From Arcicella sp038230735 (GTDB lineage: Bacteria; Bacteroidota; Bacteroidia; Cytophagales; Spirosomataceae), in NCBI GenBank assembly GCA_038230735.1, contig JBBRMR010000051.1:1-38122 (forward strand): DNA of 38,122 nucleotides. The letters are read 5' to 3'. How positions within the stretch are numbered: position 1 is the stretch's first letter; every line of letters begins with the position of its first letter. Shown here one piece after another: positions 15,457 to 24,311 of the stretch. A program made the position numbers and the translations under genes. The notes beneath the pieces are model-generated. The model was not told the DNA's origin, searched no databases, and saw only the letters and a program-made list of their open reading frames with translations.

Positions 15457-18400
15457 TTATTTCCCCCTCTTTATCGCCTCATAAATCACTTCATTAATGT
15501 TAGTCCTGACGTTTAAATCGGATAGTTTTGAGTTGTTGCGAGTTGGATAAACTCGGTTACAAAGGAAAACATAAACTAATTGTTGTTCAGGGTCCACCCA
15601 TGTGTACGTTCCCGTGAAGCCCGAATGTCCGAAACTGCTTGGACTGGCACTGGCGGCGGCACTGATGCCAGCACGTTTGCGGTCGGGTTTGTCGAAACCT
15701 ATTCCTCTACGGCTACTTTCTTCTATGGAAAATGGATAGCTTGTCCACTCGTTTAAGGTACTTTCATTAAGGTATCTTTTCCCTCCGTAAAACCCTTTCT
15801 GCAAGTACATTTGCATTAATTTTCCTAAATCTTGGGCAGTGCCGAAGAGTCCAGCGTGTCCCGAAATTCCCCCTAACATCGACCCTCCTTCGTCGTGTAC
15901 TCGTCCGTGAATGAGGGTTTTGCGGTAGAGTGAATCGTATTCGGTGGGAACAATTCTGGTCAATGGAAATTGCTCTCTGGGGTTGTAAGTTAAGGTATTT
16001 GCTCCCAAAGGTTTATAAAAAGTCTCCTTTAAAAACGTTGGAAAATCTTTGCCCGTAAGCCTGGGGATTATTTGTGGATAGAGATAATACGATAAATCTG
16101 AATAAACGTACTCCTTTTTCTCTCTTAAAGGGGAATCTTCAATAGCTTTGAAAAGCGTTTTGTCATAATCTTTATGTAACCACAAATTATCCGCCACTTG
16201 AATATAAAGCCCCTCCCGACCTCCCCCGTTGGGAGGGGTAGATGTGAAAGTATTTGGTTTCCAAATTGTCGGGTCTTTTGCTAAGTTTACGCAATCTCTC
16301 CAAAGTTGTTTATCGGTCTGAATAGCGGCACAAATACGTTGTAATGCCTTCTTTTTTCTGAATAATTTATCCCAAAAGGTGATTGTATATTTCTCAGAAT
16401 ACTTTTCCTTATAAATCTTACTCGCCAAAACCATTTTGGTAGAATCAATACAATCCATCCAAAAGGGAATCCATGCTTTTAGGCGGGCTCGGTGGGTTAA
16501 AATGTCTTTGTAAACTAAACCCGCTTTGTTGCTCTCTTTCCAATCAGGCATCAAGTCGCCCATCGTATTATTTACCGTAAACTTGCCTTCGTCTTGCATC
16601 TTCATCATGGACAAAACAGAGGTGCTGATTTTGGTGATGGAAGCCAAATCATAAAGGTCAGTAGTCTTCACGGCATCGGTGCTTTCATAGGTTTGTTTTC
16701 CGTAGGCTTTATGTAAAATTACTTTGCCATTTTTCGCTACAAAAACTACTGCTCCTGGCGTTGCTTTTTGTCTAATTGCCTCATTTACAATAGAATCTAT
16801 TTTATAATTCAGAAATTTAGAATTAATCCCAACGTTTTCAGCAAGGGCATATTGGAATCTTTGAAGCGGTTGAGTTGTGATGCCGTCATTATATCTAAAA
16901 GTCATATTTACGGAAACGGGCAACTTTCCTTTTGCTCCAATTCCGCCAAAAATCAATTCAGCAGCGGCTACGGATTCGTGCATTTGGGGGCTTTCTTGAT
17001 AAGAAATCATCAAGGCTTTTGCTTTCTCTAAATTCTCAAATTTTGATAAAGTATAGGCATTTGAAAATAGCGAAATAATTGTCTTTGAAGAATTGGCAAA
17101 CTCTTTCACTAAGCTCTGAATCTTGGGATTAATACTATAATTTTTGGCAGGACGAACCGACTGACCATTTACCGCCATCAATATTAAATTATAATTTTTC
17201 AAAGATTCATGCACTTTTTGAATTTCATTTTCGTCCGAATTTTCATCTAAATTAAAATGCTGAACATCGGTGTAATTTGAAAGCATTTTTTGGTAATCAG
17301 TGGGTGATTTTGAGCCAAAAGCGGGATTGCCAATATTCAAAGATGCAATCTTTAAGGTATCTAAATTTTGAAGAGGCAAAATGTCATTTTCATTTCGTAA
17401 TAAAGTAATGGTTTCTTCAGCAAATTGACGATTCAAAGCTTGTGATTTTTGAGGGTTCAAATCCGTAATTAAGTTTCTGATTTCTATGGGTTTATAGTTG
17501 TCCAAACCCGCCCAAGCCTTTGCTGTCAAGATTCTTTTTACCCGAAAATCAATGTCAGATTGGGTAATTTCACCCCTGTCCAACGCCTTTTTGATGGCGT
17601 TGAAAGCGGCTGGAACGTCCACAAAAGTTTCCAAAACATCATTACCCGCCAAAATGGCTTTTACGTTGGCTGTTCCTTCGGGAAAAAACTTTACTGCCCC
17701 TTGCATATCCATCGCATCGGTAAAAACTAAACCTTTGAAATTCAAGTCTTTACGTAATAAATCTGTTACAATTTTTTGCGACATAGTGGAAGCTAAATTC
17801 TTGGTTGTGTCCAATGCAGGAATACTTAAATGAGCAATCATTACGCCTTGCAAACCATTTTTAATCAGTTCACGATACGGAAAAAGTTCGAGGGAATCCA
17901 GACGATTACGATTGTGCGGAATCACGGGTAAATCGGTGTGCGAATCCACGCCCGTATCGCCGTGTCCAGGGAAATGTTTTGCCGAGGTGATGATACCGCC
18001 TTTTTGCAATCCACGCATGTACGCAAGGGCTTTTGAAGTCACCTTTTCACGATTTTCACCAAAGGAACGGAAGTTAATTACGGGGTTGTTGGGGTTGTTA
18101 TTGATGTCCACCACGGGGGCATAATTGACGTGAATACCCATACGTTTGCACTGTTCGGCGAGTTGTAAACCCATTTCTTCAAGGAGGTTTTCGTTGCCTT
18201 GCATTGCCCCCAAAGTCATTTGATAGGGGAAACGGATGGTACTATCCAAACGCATTTCCATACCCCATTCCAAGTCCATGCCAATCATCATTGGGACTTT
18301 GCTCATAGCTTGTAACTTATTGACTAACAGGGCTTGAGCAGTTGGACGATTACGAAAAAGTACAAATCCACCCACGTGGTAATCTCTCACGATTTTATAA

Positions 18401-18618
18401 AAACGAGCCGTATCATATTCATAAGAATAGTTGCCACGGGGCATCATTAATTGCCCAATTTTTTCATTTACCGAAAGCGTATTGAAGACAGAATCAACCC
18501 AACGGAGATTGGCGTTTGGGAAAAGATTATCTACGGTTGGAGTCGTCTGCGAGAATACTGACAACTGAAATTGTAATGATAAAATAATTGTGATTGCGAT
18601 GAAGCGAGTTGATTTCAT
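15457..18618 (-). CDS. GH3 (NagZ-type) glycosidase fused to a beta-lactamase-type serine hydrolase
   Basis: Exported 1053-residue two-domain protein with a signal peptide (ITIILSLQFQLSVFSQ). Residues about 38-370 are a GH3 N-acetylglucosaminidase-type barrel with the NagZ signature KHFPGHGDTGVDSH (214-227) and nucleophile D301 in LVFTDAMDM. Residues about 390-590 form the second GH3 domain. From about 600 a class C beta-lactamase/DD-peptidase-like domain begins, with S660-I-T-K663 as the SxxK motif, YSDLSYYL in place of the usual YxN, and HSGFTGTY near the C-terminus. Such fusions occur in Bacteroidota and suggest cell-wall fragment processing, with sugar and peptide cleavage in one protein. 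A GC-rich repeat interrupts the lactamase domain in frame (see 16209-16240). Confidence 0.9.
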   Translation of the reverse strand: MKSTRFIAITIILSLQFQLSVFSQTTPTVDNLFPNANLRWVDSVFNTLSVNEKIGQLMMPRGNYSYEYDTARFYKIVRDYHVGGFVLFRNRPTAQALLVNKLQAMSKVPMMIGMDLEWGMEMRLDSTIRFPYQMTLGAMQGNENLLEEMGLQLAEQCKRMGIHVNYAPVVDINNNPNNPVINFRSFGENREKVTSKALAYMRGLQKGGIITSAKHFPGHGDTGVDSHTDLPVIPHNRNRLDSLELFPYRELIKNGLQGVMIAHLSIPALDTTKNLASTMSQKIVTDLLRKDLNFKGLVFTDAMDMQGAVKFFPEGTANVKAILAGNDVLETFVDVPAAFNAIKKALDRGEITQSDIDFRVKRILTAKAWAGLDNYKPIEIRNLITDLNPQKSQALNRQFAEETITLLRNENDILPLQNLDTLKIASLNIGNPAFGSKSPTDYQKMLSNYTDVQHFNLDENSDENEIQKVHESLKNYNLILMAVNGQSVRPAKNYSINPKIQSLVKEFANSSKTIISLFSNAYTLSKFENLEKAKALMISYQESPQMHESVAAAELIFGGIGAKGKLPVSVNMTFRYNDGITTQPLQRFQYALAENVGINSKFLNYKIDSIVNEAIRQKATPGAVVFVAKNGKVILHKAYGKQTYESTDAVKTTDLYDLASITKISTSVLSMMKMQDEGKFTVNNTMGDLMPDWKESNKAGLVYKDILTHRARLKAWIPFWMDCIDSTKMVLASKIYKEKYSEKYTITFWDKLFRKKKALQRICAAIQTDKQLWRDCVNLAKDPTIWKPNTFTSTPPNGGGREGLYIQVADNLWLHKDYDKTLFKAIEDSPLREKKEYVYSDLSYYLYPQIIPRLTGKDFPTFLKETFYKPLGANTLTYNPREQFPLTRIVPTEYDSLYRKTLIHGRVHDEGGSMLGGISGHAGLFGTAQDLGKLMQMYLQKGFYGGKRYLNESTLNEWTSYPFSIEESSRRGIGFDKPDRKRAGISAAASASPSSFGHSGFTGTYTWVDPEQQLVYVFLCNRVYPTRNNSKLSDLNVRTNINEVIYEAIKRGK
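16209..16240. repeat. GC-rich repeat inserted in frame inside the GH3-lactamase gene
   Basis: A short C/G block stands out from its AT-rich surroundings. CCCCTCCC (16210-16217) pairs with GGGAGGGG (16231-16238), while a second arm CCTCCC (16220-16225) can compete for the same partner. On the coding strand it encodes STPPNGGGREGLYIQ-like sequence, low in complexity and unlike the rest of the domain. From memory, similar CCCCTCCCAACGGGGGAGG-type repeats are common between genes in some Cytophagales genomes; only this copy is seen here. Confidence 0.6.
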
Positions 18619-18766
18619 GTGGTATTCGGATTAGTTTGTAATGCAATTTACGGAAATCCCATCTATTAACCCAAGCCTATCATTTATGAATCTTGGATGG
18701 AATATTGAATTTTTATGTAGAAATTTGGTATTTGGGAGCAAATAATCTGTAACCAATCAATAATAA

Positions 18767-20203
18767 ATGACTACAATTCATTACGAAGATATTTTTCTGA
18801 TATTCCAAGGCATGATGTTTATGATGCTTGTTTATATTGGTTTGCAGAATTATTTCACTCGTTACGAAGCCTATTGGTACTATTTTTTTCACATTCTTTG
18901 TTGGATTTTATATTTCAGTATTCGCAATGAAATCTTTATTGATTGGGTAAATAACCCTCAAAAACAGCCTCTTATTGATTTTCTGTGGGATTTTCATCGA
19001 GTGGGGTTTCCTATGATGTCCTATATTTTTTATTATCGTTTTGCTTCTCAGGTTTTAGAATTTCCTACGGCTTTACCCAAACTCAATAAAATTGTTAAGT
19101 TTGTCCAAGTGGTTTTATTAATTTATGCGGCTTTCTTAATCATAATTGCTCTATTTTTTCCAAAATATCAGGAACAAGCATGGTACGAAATATTACATAC
19201 CATTGCTCGAATATTTGTGGCTTGTGCTTCCATTTATATAATGATAAAGATATATTTGTCGAAAGATACACTACGATGGTTTTTTACGATAGGCTCAATT
19301 TTTTTGTTATTCTTTGGCTTAACCGCCATGATTCTGACCATTTTGAGTACTGAATCTACAGGAAGCGAATTTTGGCGAATACCACTTTTTTATATGCACT
19401 TGGGCGTAATTTCTGAGATAATTTGCTTATCCTTGGCATTAAGCTATAAAAATAAAGTGGTTGAAAGTCAGAAACTTACGGCTGAACAAAGTCTGCAATT
19501 GGAGCGTGAACAAAGGGAAATCGAATCGTTGAGAATTGATTTAGAAAAACAGGAACTTAGTCGTCAAATGACGGTCTTGCGGATGCGTGCCTTACGGAGT
19601 CAGATGAATCCACATTTTTTGTTTAATAGTCTGAATGCTATTCAGGAGTGTATCATTACGAATCAGACGGATGCGGCGGTCATGTATTTGGCGAAATTTT
19701 CTAAATTAGTCCGCTTGATTTTGGAGAATTCCGATCAACAAACCATTCCGCTTTCTCGGGAAATAGAAACCCTAAAACTGTATCTGGACGTTGAATCACT
19801 ACGTTTTACGCATTCATTTTCTTATAATATTGACGTAAAAACCGATATCGACCCAGTGCTGATTAGTATTCCCCCAATGTTGGTACAGCCTTATGCCGAA
19901 AATGCAATTTGGCACGGATTACTGAATAAACAGGGTGAAAGAGTGCTTAAAATCACCTTTGAGTCAGACGAAGAATCGCTTTTTGTGAGCATTGAAGATA
20001 ATGGTGTTGGTAGAAAAAAATCCGCCACTTTTGATAGTCCCATGAAGAAAAGCAAGACCTCAATGGGCATGAAACTCACGAGTGAACGCTTGGACGTTTT
20101 GAATGAATTGAACCCCGACCAAGCCTTTGTAGAAATTCAAGATTTATTGGATGTGAAGGGAAAAGCGGCGGGAACTTGTGTGAAATTGACATTACCGATT
20201 TGA
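18767..20203 (+). CDS. LytS/YehU-type sensor histidine kinase
   Basis: Membrane sensor kinase of 478 residues. Residues about 8-228 hold six or seven hydrophobic segments (for example FHILCWILYF, VVLLIYAAFLIIIALFF, FTIGSIFLLFFGLTAMILTI). A coiled coil at about 232-270 leads to the His_kinase domain: the phospho-accepting H283 lies in SQMNPHFLFNSLNAIQECI, and the ATP-binding part has PYAENAIWHGL and SIEDNGVGRKK. The partner LytTR regulator follows on the same strand after 198 bases of repeat. Its signal is unknown; kinases of this class often sense cell-envelope or nutrient cues. It is divergent from the GH3 fusion gene across 148 bases. Confidence 0.92.
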   Translation: MTTIHYEDIFLIFQGMMFMMLVYIGLQNYFTRYEAYWYYFFHILCWILYFSIRNEIFIDWVNNPQKQPLIDFLWDFHRVGFPMMSYIFYYRFASQVLEFPTALPKLNKIVKFVQVVLLIYAAFLIIIALFFPKYQEQAWYEILHTIARIFVACASIYIMIKIYLSKDTLRWFFTIGSIFLLFFGLTAMILTILSTESTGSEFWRIPLFYMHLGVISEIICLSLALSYKNKVVESQKLTAEQSLQLEREQREIESLRIDLEKQELSRQMTVLRMRALRSQMNPHFLFNSLNAIQECIITNQTDAAVMYLAKFSKLVRLILENSDQQTIPLSREIETLKLYLDVESLRFTHSFSYNIDVKTDIDPVLISIPPMLVQPYAENAIWHGLLNKQGERVLKITFESDEESLFVSIEDNGVGRKKSATFDSPMKKSKTSMGMKLTSERLDVLNELNPDQAFVEIQDLLDVKGKAAGTCVKLTLPI

Positions 20204-20394
20204 AGGTCAAAAGGTAAAAGGTTAAGGGTCAAAAGGTATAGGGTCGAAGGTCAAGAGTTTAAAATTTTAATGTTTAAAACGATGATATTCAGATATTTAT
20301 TTAAAAATTTAAAGTATTTTAACCCATTACTCTTTTGATCCTCAACCCTTTTTCCTTTTACTTTTTTACCTTTTACTCTTGACCTTGTAACCTT
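20204..20394. repeat. Degenerate heptamer repeats in opposed arms
   Basis: Immediately after the kinase stop, 20205-20257 consists of seven GGT-led units of seven or eight bases (GGTCAAAA, GGTAAAA, GGTTAAG, GGTCGAA, GGTCAAG and the like). After an AT-rich spacer, 20321-20394 carries the complementary pyrimidine-rich units. One pairing, 20247-20258 with 20375-20386, is a perfect 12 bp. The arms could form a long hairpin between kinase and regulator and lower expression of the downstream gene. Confidence 0.65.
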
Positions 20395-20401
20395 AAAAAA
20401 C

Positions 20402-21154
20402 ATGGAAAAATTGACAACGCTAATCATTGATGACGAACCCAAAGGGCGAAATTTGCTGAATGAGTTGGTGAAAAGATACTGCCCCGATGTGGAAGTTTTG
20501 GGCTTGGCTCAAAGTGCTACTGAAGCCATTGCATTGATTCGGCAATATAATCCCGATTTCATATTTTTGGATATTCAAATGCCCGAAATCAATGGTTTTC
20601 AGATGATTGAATTGATGGGACACATTGATTTTGAAATCGTTTTCGTAACGGCTTACAACGAATTTGCGGTAAAAGCCTATAAATATGCCGCTTTTGACTA
20701 TCTTTTGAAACCCATTGACCCCGATGAATTGAATAAAACCATCGAAAGACTGAAAATGAAACGCCAACAAGTGGGTTTGCAAGAACGCCTTTCGTTATTG
20801 ATGAAGACCTTGGAAGAACCTAAAAAATTACCGTCAAAAATTACGGTCAGCAATTCAGATGGTATTTCGGTTTTGAATATTTCGGAGATTGTTTATATGG
20901 AAGCCGACGGACCTTACACGACTTTTTTCATGGCAAATAATAGTAAATTAATTTCATCGCATAACCTCAAAGAATATGAAGATATGTTGAGTGAGCATGG
21001 TTTTTTTAGAAGTCATCACAGCTTTTTACTAAACCTAAATCATATCACAAAATACCTAAAATCAGATGGTTACGCTTTAATGAGCAACGGAAAACACGTG
21101 GAAGTGAGCAAGCGGAGGAAGGATGAATTTGTGCAGAGGATTACGCATTTGTGA
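20402..21154 (+). CDS. LytTR-family response regulator
   Basis: Cytoplasmic transcription regulator of 250 residues. The receiver domain (1-120) has the acidic pair D10-D11, phospho-acceptor D57 in FIFLDIQMPEING, the T/A site in VFVTAYNEFAVKAY and the lysine in DYLLKPIDPDEL. The LytTR DNA-binding domain occupies about 150-248 (DGISVLNISEIVYMEADGPY, then FFRSHHSFLLNLNHI). It pairs with the kinase upstream and ends four bases before the stop of the convergent permease gene, leaving no room for a terminator between them. Confidence 0.92.
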   Translation: MEKLTTLIIDDEPKGRNLLNELVKRYCPDVEVLGLAQSATEAIALIRQYNPDFIFLDIQMPEINGFQMIELMGHIDFEIVFVTAYNEFAVKAYKYAAFDYLLKPIDPDELNKTIERLKMKRQQVGLQERLSLLMKTLEEPKKLPSKITVSNSDGISVLNISEIVYMEADGPYTTFFMANNSKLISSHNLKEYEDMLSEHGFFRSHHSFLLNLNHITKYLKSDGYALMSNGKHVEVSKRRKDEFVQRITHL

Positions 21155-21158
21155 TTCC

Positions 21159-22457
21159 TCAAATCATCAACGCCCCCACCGCAAATAAATCAATAATCCA
21201 CAAAGTCAGAGACACCTCTTTATACTTACCCGTTCCCACTTTCAAAATTGTCCACGACAAAAATCCCCAGATGATTCCTTGGGTGATGGAATACGAAAAA
21301 GGAATCAAAATCATAGCTAAAAACGCTGGGATGGCATCATCCAACTTCGTCCAAGTGATTTTGGTGATGGGTTTTACCATAAAAATACCTACAATTACAA
21401 GGGCGGGTGCAGTGGCAATGGCTGGTATAACCGATAATAAAGGCGACAAAAACATGAATGGCAAAAACAAGATTCCTGCCGTGATGGCAGTGAGTCCTCG
21501 CCGTCCGCCTTGCTCAATTCCTACGGCAGATTCTATGTATGCCGTGCCTGGACTTGTCCCTAAAATTCCTGCCAATAAAGTGGCAACGGCATCGGTCAGA
21601 AGTGATTGCTTTACGTTACGAGGTTCGCCATTTTCATCGTATAAATAGGCTGCTTCGGCAAGCCCCACGAAGGTAGAAAGGCTATCGAAAAGGTCGGTGA
21701 AAACGAAGGCAAAAATGACGGGTAAAAGTGAAAATTTCAACGAACCGATGATGTCTAATTGAAAGACTAAACTGAAATCTGGCATGGCTAAAAATCCCTT
21801 CCAATTAACCAATGCTTTCTCGCCAAAATTAATCGCCGAAGCATCGCCCCAATACCTTCCGATGGGAATGGCAAGTAAAGTAGTCAGAATAATTCCAATG
21901 ATAATTCCCCCTTGCACTTTCCTAATAATGAGAATAGAAGTCAGGAAAAGCCCGAATAAAAAGGTGAGAATAATTGGATTATTTACGTTGGTAATACTAA
22001 TTAATGTGGCTGGATTTGAAACAATAAATTTAGCATTTTCAAAACCTATTAAGCTGATAAACAGACCAATACCTGCCGAAATGGCAAATCGAAGCGGTTT
22101 AGGAATCGCCTTCACAATGTGCGTGCGGACATTGAAAATCGACAATATCAAAAACAAAACTCCCGCCCAAAATACCGCCCCCAAAGCCACCTGATAACTA
22201 ATACCCATCCCCTTCACGGCAGTGAATGTAAAAAAGGCGTTCATACCCATACCAGGAGCAACCACGATGGGATTTCGGGCGTATAAACCCATCATCACAC
22301 TACAAAAAAACGATAGTAAAACCGTGGCAGTCAGCACCGCACCAAAGGGCATTCCCGTCTGCGAAAGAATGGCAGGATTAACCACAATGATGTACATAGT
22401 GGCTAAAAAGGAGCTTATTCCAGCGAATATTTCGGTTTTTTTTGTGGTTGGGGACAT
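21159..22457 (-). CDS. AzgA-type purine (guanine/hypoxanthine/adenine) permease, NCS2 family
   Basis: Inner-membrane proton-coupled nucleobase transporter, 432 residues, nearly all hydrophobic with a dozen or more membrane spans. AzgA-branch motifs are visible: FLATMYIIVVNPAILSQTGM near the N-terminus, NPIVVAPGMGMNAFFTFT, VFTDLFDSLSTFVGLAEAA and GTSPGTAYIESAVGIEQGGR. The length is normal for the branch. It is transcribed alone towards the LytTR gene. Which purine it prefers cannot be read, but the branch is distinct from the uracil and xanthine carriers. Confidence 0.93.
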   Translation of the reverse strand: MSPTTKKTEIFAGISSFLATMYIIVVNPAILSQTGMPFGAVLTATVLLSFFCSVMMGLYARNPIVVAPGMGMNAFFTFTAVKGMGISYQVALGAVFWAGVLFLILSIFNVRTHIVKAIPKPLRFAISAGIGLFISLIGFENAKFIVSNPATLISITNVNNPIILTFLFGLFLTSILIIRKVQGGIIIGIILTTLLAIPIGRYWGDASAINFGEKALVNWKGFLAMPDFSLVFQLDIIGSLKFSLLPVIFAFVFTDLFDSLSTFVGLAEAAYLYDENGEPRNVKQSLLTDAVATLLAGILGTSPGTAYIESAVGIEQGGRRGLTAITAGILFLPFMFLSPLLSVIPAIATAPALVIVGIFMVKPITKITWTKLDDAIPAFLAMILIPFSYSITQGIIWGFLSWTILKVGTGKYKEVSLTLWIIDLFAVGALMI

Positions 22458-22598
22458 GGGGTAAAATGAGATATTGAGTGAATATGATAATTTCTTAAAA
22501 TGACTGCGTTAGTTAAGATGAAATTCAAACTTACACAATATAGTAAGGTTTTTGAAAGGTTTTACTTAAATTTGTTACAAATACATATATGAAATATT

Positions 22599-23783
22599 AT
22601 GGACAATATTAAAATAAATTCTCTCGGACCTATTCAGAATGCTGATATAAATTTTGGAGATTTGACTTTATTTGTGGGACCACAAGCAAGCGGTAAGAGT
22701 ATTTTACTTCAACTTATCAAATTAATTTTAGATAAAAACCATATCCGAAAAACATTAGAACAGTATGGTTACATTTGGGGAAATGATGCCAATAAAATTT
22801 TGGATAGGTTTTTTGGAGAGGGAATGTCTGCGGTATGGAATGATGATACTTCCATTAAGTTTGGAGGCAAAGATTTTACAAAAGATAAATTGATTTCCAA
22901 GAGAGGTGCAAAAGCAAAAGATGAAAACATGGAAGAATCCATCTTTTATGTTCCTGCTCAACGAGTAGTTTGTCTCAATAATGGTTGGCCTCGTTTTTTT
23001 ACTGAATATGACGACTCCGTACCTTACGTTTTGCGGCATTTTAGTGAAACATTAAGGTTACTTTTAGAAAAAGGAATGACTGATAGTAAAAATGATATAG
23101 TTTTCCCACAGCCACAACGATTAAAAGAATCATTAAGAGATTCATTTAATGAAAGCATTTTTCATGACAGTAAAATTGTATTGGACAAATCGGATAAGAA
23201 AAGATTAAAGTTGAGTATTGATAATGCTAATGGAAAGTCGTCCACTAATATCCCGTTTATGGCTTGGAGTGCTGGGCAAAAGGAGTTCATGCCTTTATTA
23301 TTAAGTTTCTATTGGCTTTGTCCATCATCAAAGATAAGTCGAAAAGATGCGATAAAATATGTAATTATTGAAGAACCAGAAATGGGTTTACATCCACAAG
23401 CGATAGAATCGGTTATTTTACAAGTTATTGATTTACTGTCTCGTGATTATAAAGTTATTATCTCAACCCATTCTCCCATTTTATTGGAATTTGCTTGGGC
23501 ATTTAATTTACTCAAAAAAGCAAAAGCAAAAGATGATGCTCTTTTTGAGTTATTTAATGTAAAAAAATCGCCTGCTTTTACCAAGCTATTTAAAAATTTA
23601 TTAGATAAAAAACAGTTGAATACTTATTATTTCGATAGAGAGAACAACAGGGTTTCTATCAAAGATATTTCTTCATTAGATGCAGGAAGTGATGATATTG
23701 CCATTTCAGAATGGGGTGGGCTATCATCATTTGCATCAAAGGCTTCTGACATCGTTTCAAAATCCGTTGCAAATGAAATATAA
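22599..23783 (+). CDS. AAA/OLD-type ATPase, first gene of a two-gene unit
   Basis: Soluble 394-residue ATPase of the ABC-like AAA_15/AAA_21 (RecF/OLD-related) group. Motifs are: start INSLGPIQNADINFGDLTLF, Walker A GPQASGKS (27-34), a signature-like region in FMAWSAGQKEFMPLLLSFY, Walker B YVIIEEPEMGLHPQ (E258, E259) and the switch histidine H291 in VIISTHSPIL. There is no TOPRIM nuclease domain after it and no long coiled coil, unlike OLD or SMC proteins. It overlaps the next gene by 11 bases, so the pair is very likely one unit. Such ATPase plus small effector pairs occur in phage-defence systems, but this one matches none that I can name. A TAAATTTG box at 22567 is a weak promoter candidate. 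Confidence 0.85.
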   Translation: MDNIKINSLGPIQNADINFGDLTLFVGPQASGKSILLQLIKLILDKNHIRKTLEQYGYIWGNDANKILDRFFGEGMSAVWNDDTSIKFGGKDFTKDKLISKRGAKAKDENMEESIFYVPAQRVVCLNNGWPRFFTEYDDSVPYVLRHFSETLRLLLEKGMTDSKNDIVFPQPQRLKESLRDSFNESIFHDSKIVLDKSDKKRLKLSIDNANGKSSTNIPFMAWSAGQKEFMPLLLSFYWLCPSSKISRKDAIKYVIIEEPEMGLHPQAIESVILQVIDLLSRDYKVIISTHSPILLEFAWAFNLLKKAKAKDDALFELFNVKKSPAFTKLFKNLLDKKQLNTYYFDRENNRVSIKDISSLDAGSDDIAISEWGGLSSFASKASDIVSKSVANEI

Positions 23784-24252
23784 AAAAGCTAAACCACTCC
23801 AAAAAATAAAGACTTTCAAAGAGGCTGTGGAAGCAACCGAAGAAATTAAAAATTGCTATCAAAATGGATTAAAAGCATTCGGAAATTATAGTAATAAAAT
23901 TCAAATGGGTGATACTAAAAAGTGCGGAGGAAGTGTAGAAATAGATAAATGCGTGGAAGTAAAATATCCACAAGATAACCGTTGGGATTATGTTTTTAGT
24001 TACAAAGGAGAAGTCTTTTTTGTTGAAATACACTCTGCTCATACGAGCGAAGTGAGTGTTGTGTTGAAAAAATTACAGTGGCTTAAAGATTGGTTAAATA
24101 GAGAAGCTCTTGAAATTAAAAGCCTAAAGTCAAAGGAACAAGCATTTTATTGGATTCAGTCAAATGGAAATCATATTCTGCCTAAATCATCTCAAAGTAG
24201 ATTATTAGCACAACAAGGTCTAAAACCAATTGCAAAGCTAATTTTAGAATGA
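23773..24252 (+). CDS. 159-residue partner of the AAA ATPase, possible nuclease-like effector
   Basis: The start chosen is the ATG at 23773, which overlaps the ATPase stop by 11 bases; earlier upstream starts would lie within the ATPase coding region in another frame. The protein is soluble, lysine-rich at the N-terminus (MKYKKAKPLQKIKTFKEAVE) and has no signal or membrane span. A central stretch reads VEIDKCVEVKYPQDNRWDYV and then GEVFFVEIHSAHTSEVSVVL. W-D72-Y followed by E85-I-H87 on predicted strands resembles the D...ExK core of PD-(D/E)XK nucleases with His in place of Lys. That likeness is weak. I do not recognise the family with confidence. Coupling to the ATPase argues for a joint function. 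Confidence 0.75.
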   Translation: MKYKKAKPLQKIKTFKEAVEATEEIKNCYQNGLKAFGNYSNKIQMGDTKKCGGSVEIDKCVEVKYPQDNRWDYVFSYKGEVFFVEIHSAHTSEVSVVLKKLQWLKDWLNREALEIKSLKSKEQAFYWIQSNGNHILPKSSQSRLLAQQGLKPIAKLILE

Positions 24253-24257
24253 AAGAT

Positions 24258-24298
24258 ATTTGCTTGTCTGTTAAATAAACCCTATCAGACAAGCAAAT
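24258..24298. terminator. 13-bp hairpin between convergent genes
   Basis: Bases 24258-24270 pair exactly with 24286-24298 around a 15-base loop, six bases after the small effector gene and just before the end of the leftward BNR-protein gene. Confidence 0.7.
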
Positions 24299-24311
24299 TA
24301 TTATACAACCC

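Noticed and set aside
20204..20394. Possible CRISPR array from the repeated units at 20.2 kb and the similar sites near 27.5, 29.4 and 31.5 kb
   Set aside because: Units are about seven bases, degenerate and without unique spacers of constant length; no cas genes are present.
22599..24252. Naming the ATPase pair as PARIS, Gabija or Septu
   Set aside because: The ATPase has no TOPRIM domain, there is no UvrD-like helicase, no HNH motif and no DUF4435-like effector; naming a known system is not supported.
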